DNA of 64,000 nt from contig NZ_JAPENW010000001.1 of NCBI RefSeq assembly GCF_026341855.1, positions 1,798,001 to 1,862,000 of the forward strand, given 5' to 3'. Position numbers and translations under genes: made by a program. This document shows positions 34,335-42,947 of this stretch, in pieces. Under the pieces are notes generated by a model that was not told the DNA's origin, searched no databases, and saw only the letters and a list, made by a program, of their open reading frames with translations. The stretch comes from Streptomyces sp. NBC_00568. GTDB lineage: Bacteria > Actinomycetota > Actinomycetes > Streptomycetales > Streptomycetaceae. Each line of letters begins with the position of its first letter. Position 1 is the first letter of the stretch.

Positions 34335-34727
34335 CTAGCCCAATTCCCCGCGCTCCACACAGAATTCGTTGCCCTCGGGGTCCGTGAGGACGACCCAGCC
34401 GCCGCCGTCCGGGCGGGTGTGGTCCGCGAACCGGCGGGCGCCGAGGGCCACGGCCCGCTCGACCTCCGCGGCCCGGGTGCGGCCGTGCGGCTGCAGGTCG
34501 AGGTGGACGCGGTTCTTGGCCGTCTTGCCCTCCTCGACCCGCACGAACAGAAGGGTCGGACCACGGGAGGGGTCCACGATCACGGCCTCCGGGTCACCGG
34601 GCTTGTCGTCGTCGGCGAGCGGACGGCCCAGCAACTCGCTCCAGAACAGCCCGAGATCGTACGGGTCACCGGTGCAGTCGAAGGTGATGGTGCGGATGGT
34701 GAGGTTCGACAACGCTGCTTCTCCCAT
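34335..34727 (-). CDS. VOC family (glyoxalase-like) protein
   Basis: A 130-residue protein of the vicinal-oxygen-chelate superfamily with two beta-alpha-beta-beta-beta modules. The second module has HLDLQPHGRTRAAEVERAVALGARR and the closing VLTDPEGNEFCVE, the usual PxG-N-xFx end. Members include dioxygenases, epimerases and drug-binding proteins, and the substrate is not evident. The start at 34727 gives a few residues more than the family core; a later TTG is possible. The DinB-type gene lies just upstream on the same strand, 3 bp away. Confidence 0.8.
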   Translation of the reverse strand: MGEAALSNLTIRTITFDCTGDPYDLGLFWSELLGRPLADDDKPGDPEAVIVDPSRGPTLLFVRVEEGKTAKNRVHLDLQPHGRTRAAEVERAVALGARRFADHTRPDGGGWVVLTDPEGNEFCVERGELG

Positions 34728-34730
34728 GGC

Positions 34731-35243
34731 CTAGTCGCCCGTCCGGCCGTCCGCCAGTTCGCGCAGGATGTCGAGGTGGCCGTTGTGGCGGGACGTCTCC
34801 TCGACGAGGTGGAGGATGATCCAGCGGAGGTCGACCCGGCGGCCGCTGCCGCCCGTGCGCTCGGCCTTGGTGTCGAGGTCGTTCCCGGCCACCAGCTTGC
34901 GGTAACGGGCGCTCTGTTCCTCGTACTCGTCGAGGAGCTGGGGCAGCGGGAAGTCGACGGCGATGCGCATCTCGCGGTCGGGGTCCTCGTCCGTCCAGGG
35001 CCCCGCGTCCTCCTCGCCCAGGAAGACCACCTGGAACCAGTAGTACTCGACCCAGCGCAGGTGGTTGATGAGCCCGCTGAGGGTCATCAGAGGGGACCCG
35101 GGCAGCGGGGCCTTGCGGGCGTCCTCCGCCGAGACGCCCTCGCACTTGGCGCGGGCGGTGGCGCGGGCGTAGTCGAGGAAGGTGGTCAGCTGGGTGCGCT
35201 CGTCCCACGCGGAAGGCGTGTCCGTTCGTGTCTGTGAAGTCAT
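34731..35243 (-). CDS. DinB/DUF664 family protein, probable mycothiol-dependent transferase
   Basis: A 170-residue four-helix-bundle protein. Metal-binding His residues are suggested by INHLRWVEYYW near residue 60 and by ETSRHNGHLDILREL near 150, the usual three-His pattern of this family. The AWDERTQLTTFLDYAR start is also typical. Actinobacterial members are thiol-dependent transferases that use mycothiol, and mshB lies elsewhere in the window. The actual substrate is unknown. It is followed at once by the VOC gene, so the pair may handle an electrophilic compound together. Confidence 0.8.
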   Translation of the reverse strand: MTSQTRTDTPSAWDERTQLTTFLDYARATARAKCEGVSAEDARKAPLPGSPLMTLSGLINHLRWVEYYWFQVVFLGEEDAGPWTDEDPDREMRIAVDFPLPQLLDEYEEQSARYRKLVAGNDLDTKAERTGGSGRRVDLRWIILHLVEETSRHNGHLDILRELADGRTGD

Positions 35244-35348
35244 CGGGATGAAGCATCCCGGTCGGCCCCGTCCGGTGTCGAGCGATTAACGGCGCCCCGG
35301 GCGACGCCACTTGCCCGTGGCCGCCGGCCACCGCCAGACTGTCGCGCC

Positions 35349-36389
35349 ATGGCCTTCCACCTGCGCGGAACCGTGCTGCCCGACGGCGTCGTACGCGACC
35401 TCTGGACGCTCGGCGACAGCATCACGTTCCAGCGGCCCTCCGTCCCGGCGGACACCGTGGCCGACGGCGGATTCCTGTTGCCGGGGCTCGTCGACGTCCA
35501 CACACACCCGGGCGGTGCCGCCGGGGACGAACCGGCCTTCGATCCGGAGGTCTTCGCCGCGCAGATCACCGCGCACCGGGACGCGGGTGTCACGGCCCTG
35601 CGCTTTCCGGGGCTGCTGGGTGAGATCCCCGGCGAACTGCGCGAGGCCCCCGGCTCGCCCCGCATGATCACGGCGGGGCGCTGGCTCGCCTGGGCGGGGC
35701 TCTCCCGCAGCGCCGCCTTCCACACGGTGACCGACGACCTGGTCGCCTCGGCGGTGGCCGAGGCCAAGGCGCACGACGGCTGGTGCAAGCTCATGGGCGA
35801 CTGGGACTTCGAGGCACCGCCGGTGCCGTACGAGCTGCTGCGAGCGGTGGTCGAGGGTGTCCACGCGGCCGGTGGCCGGGTCGCCGCGCACTGCCAGTCC
35901 GCCGCGGGCGTCCTGGGCGCGGCCCGCGCCGGGGTCGACTCGATCGAGCACGGCATGGGGATGCCGCAGGAGTGCGTCGACCTGATGGCGGGACACGGCA
36001 CCTCCTACGTCCCCACCCTCACCGCCTTCGCGCGCAGCGCCCCCCGGATCGAGGACACCGCCCGAGGCCGCCTCTGGAACGAGGGGCACCGCACGATGAT
36101 CCGCCGGGTCCGTGAGGCGTACGACGCCGGTGTCACCGTCCTCGCCGGAACGGACTCGGCCCCCCACGGCAACGTCGCCGCCGAGGTCCTGCACCTCATC
36201 GACGCCGGCCTCCCGTCCGGGACCGCGGTCGGCGCGGCCAGCTGGACCGCCCGTGCCTTCCTCGGCCTGCCCGCGCTGGCCGAGGGAGCCCCGGCCGACA
36301 TCACGGTCTACGACGCGGACCCCCGCGAGGAACCCGCCGTCCTCCACCACCCCCGGCGCATCATGCTCCGCGGCCGGATCATCCGCTGA
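35349..36389 (+). CDS. Amidohydrolase family protein
   Basis: A 346-residue metal-dependent hydrolase of the imidazolonepropionase/prolidase-like amidohydrolase type. Metal-ligand motifs are in order: DVHTHPGG near residue 50, WCKLMGDWDF near 145 with a Lys likely to be carboxylated, AAHCQSAAG near 178, SIEHGMG near 200 and AGTDSAPHGN near 268 with the catalytic Asp. The composite N- and C-terminal beta-sandwich is present (starting HLRGTVLPDGVVRD, ending IMLRGRIIR). The substrate is unknown; relatives act on cyclic amides or on prolyl peptides. The last 11 bp overlap the convergent VOC gene. Confidence 0.83.
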   Translation: MAFHLRGTVLPDGVVRDLWTLGDSITFQRPSVPADTVADGGFLLPGLVDVHTHPGGAAGDEPAFDPEVFAAQITAHRDAGVTALRFPGLLGEIPGELREAPGSPRMITAGRWLAWAGLSRSAAFHTVTDDLVASAVAEAKAHDGWCKLMGDWDFEAPPVPYELLRAVVEGVHAAGGRVAAHCQSAAGVLGAARAGVDSIEHGMGMPQECVDLMAGHGTSYVPTLTAFARSAPRIEDTARGRLWNEGHRTMIRRVREAYDAGVTVLAGTDSAPHGNVAAEVLHLIDAGLPSGTAVGAASWTARAFLGLPALAEGAPADITVYDADPREEPAVLHHPRRIMLRGRIIR

Positions 36390-36771
36390 CCTGCTTCACC
36401 ACGATCTCGGCCTCGAAGCCGTCGGTGTTCTCCAGGTAGGCGGCGCGGTGCTCGGGGCCGCCCGCGTAGGGATGACGTTCCGGGAAGAGGAGCGTCCAGC
36501 CGAAGGCGGGTGCCTCCTCGACCAGGGTGTCGAGCTCGGCGCGGCTCGCGATGCGGAAGGCGAGGTGGTTGAGCCCGGGGCGCAGCCGGTCGTGACGGTC
36601 CCCGGTCAGGGCGGGGGACTGCTCGAACACGAGGTAGGTGTCCCCCAGCCGCCAGCTCCGGCCGTCCGGCCAGTCCTGGTACGGCACGTACCCGAGCCGC
36701 TCCAGCAGCCAGCCCCAGGAGCGCACCGCCCGCCCCAGGTCAGGCACCCACAGCTCGATGTGATGCAGCAT
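36379..36771 (-). CDS. VOC family (glyoxalase-like) protein
   Basis: A 130-residue VOC-fold protein. It starts MLHHIELWVPDLGRAVRSWGWLLERLGY with an N-terminal metal His and contains HDRLRPGLNHLAFRIASRAELD in the second module. EAEIV near the end is in the position of the last metal ligand. It may be a lyase or dioxygenase or only a binding protein. It overlaps the end of the amidohydrolase gene head-on by 11 bp. Confidence 0.82.
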   Translation of the reverse strand: MLHHIELWVPDLGRAVRSWGWLLERLGYVPYQDWPDGRSWRLGDTYLVFEQSPALTGDRHDRLRPGLNHLAFRIASRAELDTLVEEAPAFGWTLLFPERHPYAGGPEHRAAYLENTDGFEAEIVVKQVSG

Positions 36772-36921
36772 CTCGTCCCGATTCTCGCGAGCGGTGTCGG
36801 AGCCCTCGTCCCGGGCTCCCGTCCGGCTCGATCAACCTGTCACCTTTTTCTCGCACTTGCTCGACCGATTCCTTACCGATCAGCGGTTCGAGTTGGCGCC
36901 GCGGGCTGACAGACTGCTGCG

Positions 36922-37656
36922 ATGGCTGATCGTTCGTTCAGTGATGTCTCACTCGCCGCCCTGTACGACACGCTGAATCCATGGGGTCCGAGCGACGACT
37001 TCTACCTGGACCTGGTGATGTCCGCGCGGTCCGTGCTCGACGTCGGGTGCGGGACGGGGCGGCTGCTGGCAGGGGCCCGGGAGGCCGGTCACGAGGGGCG
37101 CTTGTGCGGGCTCGATCCCGCCGCGGCCATGCTGGTGCAGGCGCGTCGGCGGACCGCCGGCGAGTGGGTGCTCGGGGATCTCGGATCGGCGCGCTGGGAG
37201 CGGGAGTTCGACCTCGTCGTGATGACCGGACACGCGTTCCAGGTGCTCGTCCGCGACGACGAGGTGCGCTCCGCGCTGGCCGCCGTGCGCCAGGCTCTCG
37301 CCGACGGAGGCCGGTTCGTCTTCGAGACGCGCAATCCCGCCGTCCGGCCGTGGGAGGCCTGGAGGCCCGAGCGGGCGTTGGAGGTGAGCGACGCGCACGG
37401 GGATGCCGTACGGGTCCGGCACGAGGTCGAGACGCCGGTGCTCGGGGACCGCGTGACGTTCAGCGAGACCTTCGAGCATCCGCGCTGGGACCGGCCGCGA
37501 GTCAGTCGCAGCACCCTGCGGTTCCTCGGGGCGGACGCCTTGCGCGGGTTCCTCGGCGACGCCGGATTCGTCGTGCACGAGCAGTACGGGGACTGGGGGC
37601 GGGAGCCGCTCTCCCCCACCGCCCCCGAGATCATCACCGTCGCCGGTCCGGCCTGA
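36922..37656 (+). CDS. Class I SAM-dependent methyltransferase
   Basis: A 244-residue methyltransferase with the glycine-rich SAM loop VLDVGCGTGRLLAGAREAGH near residue 37. The acidic motif LCGLDPAAAMLVQAR follows, then DLVVMTGHAFQVL (motif post II) and an ADGGRFVFETRN strand. The C-terminal part has a small beta insert typical of methyltransferases that act on small molecules. The substrate is unknown. It is the last of five genes lying between the two converging bldK-like clusters. Confidence 0.85.
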   Translation: MADRSFSDVSLAALYDTLNPWGPSDDFYLDLVMSARSVLDVGCGTGRLLAGAREAGHEGRLCGLDPAAAMLVQARRRTAGEWVLGDLGSARWEREFDLVVMTGHAFQVLVRDDEVRSALAAVRQALADGGRFVFETRNPAVRPWEAWRPERALEVSDAHGDAVRVRHEVETPVLGDRVTFSETFEHPRWDRPRVSRSTLRFLGADALRGFLGDAGFVVHEQYGDWGREPLSPTAPEIITVAGPA

Positions 37657-37705
37657 CCCGAGGCCAGGGGCCGAAGACACGTGCCGGAGACGTGCGGCCA
37701 AGACG

Positions 37706-37743
37706 CGGGCCCACTCCCACGACGTGTCGTGGAAGTGGGCCCG
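37706..37743. terminator. Bidirectional terminator between the methyltransferase gene and cluster 3
   Basis: An 18-bp stem with a single mismatch (starting CGGGCCCACT, ending GTGGGCCCG) and a very short loop lies between convergent genes, 50 bp from the methyltransferase stop and 14 bp from the cluster 3 OppF-type stop. Confidence 0.7.
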
Positions 37744-37757
37744 TACCGCGGGTCGTT

Positions 37758-38876
37758 CTAGCCGTCGCCCTTCTCCAGCGCCGCCAGCGCCGGGTCCAGC
37801 ACGATGTCCTCCGCCCGCGCCTCGATGGTCGGGTCCTCCGGGAAGTGACAGGCCGTCAAGTGGCCCTCGGCGTTGCCCGACAGCCGGGCGAGCGGGGGCT
37901 CCTCCTGCGCGCACTTGTCCTGCGCCTTCCAGCAGCGGGTGCGGAAGCGGCAGCCCGACGGCGGCGAGATGGGGGACGGCACATCGCCCTGCAGGCGGAT
38001 GCGTTCCTTCTTCTCGGCGTCGATGTCCGCGTCGGGGACGGCCGACATCAGGGCGTGGGTGTAGGGGTGCCGCGGCCCGGTGTACAGCGACGCGCGGTCG
38101 GCGATCTCGACGATCTTGCCGAGGTACATCACCGCGACGCGCTGCGAGAAGTGCCGCACGATCGCGAGGTCGTGGGCGATGAAGACGAACGCGATGCCCA
38201 TCTCCCGCTGGACCTCCTGGAGCAGGTTCACGACCTGCGCCTGGATGGAGACGTCGAGGGCCGAGACCGGCTCGTCGGCGACGATCAGTTTCGGCGAGAG
38301 CGCCAACGCCCGCGCCACACCGATGCGCTGGCGCTGACCGCCGGAGAACTCGTGCGGGAAGCGGTTGTAATGCTCGGGGTTGAGGCCGACCGTCTCCAGC
38401 AGCTCGCGCACCCGGGCCTCACGGCCGCCGGGCGGATTGACGTTGTTGATCTCCATCGGGGAGGAGATGATCGTGCCGACCGTCTGCCGCGGGTTCAGCG
38501 AGGCGTACGGGTCCTGGAAGATCATCTGGATCTCGGACCGGATCGGCGCCAGCTGGCGCCGGGTGGAACGGGTGATGTCCTTCCCGCTGTACGAGATCGT
38601 GCCCGCCGTCGGCTCCATGAGCCGGGTCAGCAGCCGTCCCGTGGTGGACTTCCCGCAGCCCGACTCGCCGACCAGGCCGAGACTCTCACCGGGGAAGACG
38701 TCGAAGGAGACGCCGTCGACGGCCTGTACCGCGCCGACCGTGCGGCGGATCGGGAAGCCGCCCTTCACCGGGAAGTACTTCTTCAGGTCGCGTACCCGCA
38801 GCAGCGGTTCGGCCGGGTCCCCGTCCCGCTGAGCGGGGATCGGGTCGGCCACGACCGTGGTTTTCTCGTCGCTCAC
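37758..38876 (-). CDS. bldKE: Oligopeptide ABC importer ATPase BldKE-like (cluster 3)
   Basis: A 372-residue OppF-type ATPase. A 25-residue N-terminal extension precedes [31 protein letters not shown]. Walker [27 protein letters not shown] and [17 protein letters not shown] follow, then the Cys-containing [21 protein letters not shown] 38876 is chosen because a GAGGGGA ribosome site precedes it. It is the last gene of the cluster next to typA, which is where I recall bldK in S. coelicolor. BldK imports an oligopeptide signal needed for aerial mycelium in that species. Confidence 0.82.
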   Translation of the reverse strand: MSDEKTTVVADPIPAQRDGDPAEPLLRVRDLKKYFPVKGGFPIRRTVGAVQAVDGVSFDVFPGESLGLVGESGCGKSTTGRLLTRLMEPTAGTISYSGKDITRSTRRQLAPIRSEIQMIFQDPYASLNPRQTVGTIISSPMEINNVNPPGGREARVRELLETVGLNPEHYNRFPHEFSGGQRQRIGVARALALSPKLIVADEPVSALDVSIQAQVVNLLQEVQREMGIAFVFIAHDLAIVRHFSQRVAVMYLGKIVEIADRASLYTGPRHPYTHALMSAVPDADIDAEKKERIRLQGDVPSPISPPSGCRFRTRCWKAQDKCAQEEPPLARLSGNAEGHLTACHFPEDPTIEARAEDIVLDPALAALEKGDG

Positions 38877-38887
38877 AGTCAGTCCCC

Positions 38888-39952
38888 TCAGCCCAGCCTG
38901 GGTCGGATCGTCTCGGTGAAGATGCGGCTCTTTTGATCCAGGGTCAGATGGCAGGCCGCGCCGCGTCCCGTGGGCAGTTCGGGCCGGACGTCCACACACC
39001 GGTCGGAGCCCTCGACCTCGTTCCGGAAGGTGCACCGCGGGTGGAACGGGCACCCCGAGGGCGGGTTGAGCAGCGAAGGAGGCGCGCCCGGGATGGGCGT
39101 GAGCGGCTCGTCGACGTCCGCCGTCAGGCGCGGCATGGACCCCAGTAGACCCCAGGTGTAGGGGTGTTGGGGCGCCTTGAGCACCTCGCGGACGGTGCCG
39201 CGTTCCACGGCCCGGCCGGCATACATCACCAGCAGGTCGTCGGCCATGTTCGCGACGACACCGAGGTCATGGGTGATCATGATGATCGCGGAGCCGAACT
39301 CCTGCTGGAGGTCCTTGAGGAGGTCGAGGATCTGCGCCTGGACGGTCACGTCCAGGGCGGTGGTCGGCTCGTCGGCGATCAGCAGGTCCGGGTTGCAGAC
39401 GAGGGACATCGCGATCATCGCGCGCTGCCGCATACCGCCGGAGAACTGGTGGGGATAGTCGTCCACACGCTGTTTGGGGTGCGGGATGCCGACCTTCCCC
39501 AGCATCTCGATCGCCCGGTCCCGGGCTTCCCTCTTGGACGCCCCGGTGTGCTTGCGGAACGGCTCGCCGATCTGCCGCCCCACGCTGTGGTAGGGCGACA
39601 GGGCGGTCAGCGCGTCCTGGAAGATCATCGCCATCTTGTTGCCGCGCAGCCGCTCCAGCTCGGCCTCGGTGGCGGTGACGAGCTCCTTGCCGTCGAGGAT
39701 GATCTCGCCCTCGATCTGCGTGTTCAGCGGGCTGTGCAGACCGAGGACGGTCAGGTTGGTGACGGACTTCCCGGACCCGGACTCGCCGACGATGCCGAGC
39801 GTCGTACCGCGTTCGAGGTCGAAGGAGAGGCCGTCGACCGCTTTGACGACGCCGTCCTCCGTGGAGAACCGCACATGCAGGTCGCGGACCGACAGGAACG
39901 CGTCGGATCCGGTGGGAGCCGGGGCGTCCTCCGGCTTGGTGAGTGTGGTCAC
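38888..39952 (-). CDS. bldKD: Oligopeptide ABC importer ATPase BldKD-like (cluster 3)
   Basis: A 354-residue OppD-type ATPase. [23 protein letters not shown] is followed by [28 protein letters not shown] and [18 protein letters not shown]. The end has PPSGCPFHPRCTF. It begins at GTG 39952 with a GGGAG ribosome site. The BldKE-like gene follows after 11 bp. The protein is a near match of the cluster 2 OppD-type ATPase over its full length, a main line of evidence that the two clusters arose by duplication. Confidence 0.85.
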   Translation of the reverse strand: MTTLTKPEDAPAPTGSDAFLSVRDLHVRFSTEDGVVKAVDGLSFDLERGTTLGIVGESGSGKSVTNLTVLGLHSPLNTQIEGEIILDGKELVTATEAELERLRGNKMAMIFQDALTALSPYHSVGRQIGEPFRKHTGASKREARDRAIEMLGKVGIPHPKQRVDDYPHQFSGGMRQRAMIAMSLVCNPDLLIADEPTTALDVTVQAQILDLLKDLQQEFGSAIIMITHDLGVVANMADDLLVMYAGRAVERGTVREVLKAPQHPYTWGLLGSMPRLTADVDEPLTPIPGAPPSLLNPPSGCPFHPRCTFRNEVEGSDRCVDVRPELPTGRGAACHLTLDQKSRIFTETIRPRLG

Positions 39953-39980
39953 TGCGGTTTCTCCCAGGGCGCGACAGGCA

Positions 39981-40958
39981 CTACGACAGACGTACGCGGG
40001 GGTCGATCACGGCGTACATGGCGTCCACGATGACGTTGAGCAGAAGGATGAACGCGGCGCTGAAGAGCATCACGCCCATGAGTTTCGGCAGGTCCTTGCC
40101 GACGACGGATTCCACGGCGAGCCGGCCGATTCCGGCGAGTCCGAAGGTGAACTCGGTGACCACGGCGCCGCCGAGGAGGGCGGAGAGGTCCATGCCGAGG
40201 ATGGTGAGGATGGGAATGAGGGAGCCGCGCCAGGCGTACCGGAAGAAGACGTACCGGCCGGTCATGCCCTTCGCGCGGGCGGCGCGCACATGCTCCTCCT
40301 GGAGCTGCTCGATCATCGTCGAGCGGGCCATACGCGTGTAGTTGGCGGTGAAAATCACGGACATGACGATCCAGGGGATCAGCAGGCCCATGAACCACTG
40401 GCCCGGATTCTCCGAGATCGGCACGTACTTGGGCTTGTCGAGCCAGCCGGTGCTGTAGACGAAGATGCCGAGGACGATCGGGCCGAGGAAGTAGATCTGG
40501 AACGAGCTCAGCACGAGCGAGATGGAGCTGAAGACCTTGTCGAGCCAGGTTCCCCGGTAGCGGGCGGCGATCATGCCGGTGCCGAGGCCGACGATGAGGA
40601 AGACGATCAGACCACCGATCGTGAGGGACAGCGTCAGCGGGAAGCGGTCCATGATCGTGTCCCAGACCATCTGCTGGTCGCGGAAGGAGACGCCGAAGCA
40701 GGGGGCCGGGCAGTGGCCCACCGCGAAGTCGCGTCCGGCGAAGATGCCGACGAGGAACTTCCAGTACTGCACCGGGATCGGCTGGTCGAGCCCCAGGTTC
40801 TTGTGGATGATCGCCAGCGCGTCCGGGGTGCAGTTCTTGCCGCACGCGAGAGTGGCCGGGTCCTGGGGAATCGCGTAGTACATGAAGAACGTGAAGGCGC
40901 TGATCAGCAGAAGGATGAGCACCGCGCCGAACGTCCGGCGAAGGATGAATCGAAGCAT
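39981..40958 (-). CDS. bldKC: Oligopeptide ABC importer permease BldKC-like (cluster 3)
   Basis: A 325-residue OppB-type permease beginning MLRFILRRTFGAVLILLLIS. The first loop has the Cys pairs ACGKNCTPD and CPAPC also seen in cluster 2. The EAA loop HVRAARAKGMTGRYVFFRYAWRG is near residue 223 and the end is AVIDPRVRLS. It lies 81 bp downstream of the SBP gene, and a strong stem-loop occupies the gap. Confidence 0.85.
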   Translation of the reverse strand: MLRFILRRTFGAVLILLLISAFTFFMYYAIPQDPATLACGKNCTPDALAIIHKNLGLDQPIPVQYWKFLVGIFAGRDFAVGHCPAPCFGVSFRDQQMVWDTIMDRFPLTLSLTIGGLIVFLIVGLGTGMIAARYRGTWLDKVFSSISLVLSSFQIYFLGPIVLGIFVYSTGWLDKPKYVPISENPGQWFMGLLIPWIVMSVIFTANYTRMARSTMIEQLQEEHVRAARAKGMTGRYVFFRYAWRGSLIPILTILGMDLSALLGGAVVTEFTFGLAGIGRLAVESVVGKDLPKLMGVMLFSAAFILLLNVIVDAMYAVIDPRVRLS

Positions 40959-41000
40959 GGCGGAACGCTGCTCTCAGGACGGCGGCCAGGGACAGGAGCG

Positions 41001-41032
41001 CCCGGGGCGCACTGCGCGCAGTGCGCCCCGGG
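41001..41032 (-). promoter_or_regulatory. Intercistronic stem-loop after the cluster 3 SBP gene
   Basis: A perfect 15-bp GC-rich stem (41001-41015 with 41018-41032) lies 7 bp past the SBP stop. The two central bases mean that the real loop must open to four or more nt. There is no T-tract. It is equivalent in position to the hairpins in clusters 1 and 2 and probably sets the ratio of binding protein to permease. Confidence 0.65.
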
Positions 41033-41039
41033 AGGGTCG

Positions 41040-42836
41040 TCAGCTCTTGAGGAAGACCCGGGTCGGGTCGGTGTAGCTGGTCACCGTGGAGTAGCGCAGG
41101 CCGCCCACGTTGGTGCCGGCGATCTGGAACGTCTTGGTGTAGTAGATCGGCGCCGCCGGGTTGATCTTCTCGCTGATGTACTGGTTGAGCGCGGTCCAGG
41201 CCTTGGTGGCCTCGGCGTTGTCGGTGATCTGCAGGATCCGCTGGATCTCGGAGTTCACGTGGTCGTCGTTGATGTGCGCGTAGTTCGACGCACCGTCCTG
41301 GATCTGCTTGCCGTCGTACAGCGGCGGGAAGACGGTGGCGGCGGAGGGCCAGTCCTGGCCCCAGCCGGTCATGTAGATGTCGAAGCCGTTCTGGACCTTG
41401 CCGACCTGCTCGTACCAGGTCGCGGCGTCGATCTCCTTCTTCTGGACGTCCAGGCCGATCTTGCTCAGGGCGTTCTCGACGAGGACGGCCTGCTGCTGGC
41501 GGACCGGGGTGTTGGCGTAGGCGTAGACGATCTTCTTGCCCTTGGCGCCGGCTTCCTCGACCAGCTTCTTGGCCTTCTCGATGTCACCGTTGGGCTTCTT
41601 GGACCGGTCGAAGGGGTCGTAGTCCTTCTGGTAGCCCGGAGTGGTGGGCGACATCAGGCTGTTGGCGACCTCGCCGCCGTACGCGCCGCCGTCCGTCTTG
41701 TACATCGCGGTGGACGGCATGGCGTAGGTGATCGCGTCGCGGAGCTTCTTGTCCTTGATGCGGTCCATGTTGAAGTTCATCTGCCACACGTACGGGGCGT
41801 AGCCCTGGATCGTGCGCTTCATGGCCGCGGGGTTGGAGACGACCTTCTGGACCTGGGTGGTGGCGACCTGGCCGGTCATCATGATGGCGTTCTTGGCGTC
41901 ACCGCGGTCGGCGAGGATCGTCTTGGTCTGGTCCTCGTCGTCGTGGTTGATCTCGATGTTGAACCCGTCGACGTACTGGTGACGCATGGCGTCCGACTTC
42001 GGGTCCCAGTTGGTGTTCTTGACCAGCTTGACGCTCTTGCCGGCCTTGAACTCCGAGATCTTGTACGGGCCGACGGAGACCGGCTTGGTGTCGTACTTCG
42101 CCTTGGTGTCCGTCTTCTCGGGGACGACGGAGTAACCGGCCATGGCCAGGGCCTGCGGCAGGTCGGGCTGCGCGTCCTTGAAGTGGAAGACGACCGTCTT
42201 GTCGTCCGGGGTCGCGAGGACGGTGTCCGGGAGGTGCTTGCCCTTGAACGGACCCGCGTAGGCCTTGCGGTAGGCGGTACCCGTGCCGGACAGCCACTGC
42301 TGGATGAACGACGGGCCGTCCGTGATCAGCGGGTCGTAGAGCCGCTCGAAGGTGTGCCGGATGTCGGCCGAGTCGATCACATGACCGGTCTCGTCCTTGA
42401 TGCCGTCCTTCAGCGTGTACGTCCAGGTCTTGCCGCCGTCCGAGAGCTTGCCCGGGTCGGTCGCGAGGTCGCCGACGACGGTGAGACCGCCCTTGTCGTC
42501 CTCCTTGTACGTGGTCAGACCGCGGAAGATGAGCTTGGAGAGCAGGCCGGCGTCGCTGACGTAGATCTGGCCCGGGTCGAGGTGCGAGAAGTCGTCCTCC
42601 TCGTAGACCTGGATGGTGCCGCCGGGCTTGGCGCCCGTGACCTCCTCGGCGGGACCCGTCGAGTCCGCCGCGGTGCCCATCTTCACCGCCGCGGACTGGG
42701 CCGCGGCTTCCTTCTTGCCCTTGCTCTTGCCTTTGCCGTTGCCGCTGTCATTGCTGCTGCAGCCGGCCAGCGCCAGGGCGCCGGCCGCGACCGCGACGAC
42801 GGCGGTCCGCCCTCTGCGGGAACTGAGGATGCTCAT
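41040..42836 (-). CDS. bldKB: Oligopeptide-binding lipoprotein BldKB-like (cluster 3)
   Basis: A 598-residue SBP_bac_5 lipoprotein. The signal peptide has a basic start (SSRRGRT), a hydrophobic core and the lipobox LAGC near residue 26. A Ser/Asn/Gly/Lys-rich linker follows. Mature blocks include HLDPGQIYVSDAGLLSKLIFRGLTTYKED and ADIRHTFERLYDPLITDGPSF. It shares its layout with the cluster 2 SBP, including TAADSTGPAEEVTGAKPGGTI against TKADSTGAAPEVPGAVKGGTI near the N-terminus. It should capture oligopeptides outside the cell. No TTA codon was found in frame. Confidence 0.84.
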   Translation of the reverse strand: MSILSSRRGRTAVVAVAAGALALAGCSSNDSGNGKGKSKGKKEAAAQSAAVKMGTAADSTGPAEEVTGAKPGGTIQVYEEDDFSHLDPGQIYVSDAGLLSKLIFRGLTTYKEDDKGGLTVVGDLATDPGKLSDGGKTWTYTLKDGIKDETGHVIDSADIRHTFERLYDPLITDGPSFIQQWLSGTGTAYRKAYAGPFKGKHLPDTVLATPDDKTVVFHFKDAQPDLPQALAMAGYSVVPEKTDTKAKYDTKPVSVGPYKISEFKAGKSVKLVKNTNWDPKSDAMRHQYVDGFNIEINHDDEDQTKTILADRGDAKNAIMMTGQVATTQVQKVVSNPAAMKRTIQGYAPYVWQMNFNMDRIKDKKLRDAITYAMPSTAMYKTDGGAYGGEVANSLMSPTTPGYQKDYDPFDRSKKPNGDIEKAKKLVEEAGAKGKKIVYAYANTPVRQQQAVLVENALSKIGLDVQKKEIDAATWYEQVGKVQNGFDIYMTGWGQDWPSAATVFPPLYDGKQIQDGASNYAHINDDHVNSEIQRILQITDNAEATKAWTALNQYISEKINPAAPIYYTKTFQIAGTNVGGLRYSTVTSYTDPTRVFLKS

Positions 42837-42947
42837 GGAGTCGAGTCCACCTGCCTGTGAGTTGTGATCAGTGATCCACTGGTGCTGCCTGACAGTGCGC
42901 GGCCGGTCGTGCCGGCTCCCGGGTGGCAGCGGCCTCCCGCGCTCGGA

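Noticed and set aside
42121..42140. A possible TTA (bldA-dependent) codon in the bldKB-like gene
   Set aside because: The TTA on the minus strand is out of frame (GGT TAC), so it gives no evidence for bldA control of this gene.
39636..42860. A 1074-codon plus-strand open frame opposite bldKB, bldKC and bldKD
   Set aside because: It is the mirror of three clear importer genes. The product is rich in Asp, His and Arg in the repetitive way typical of antisense frames.
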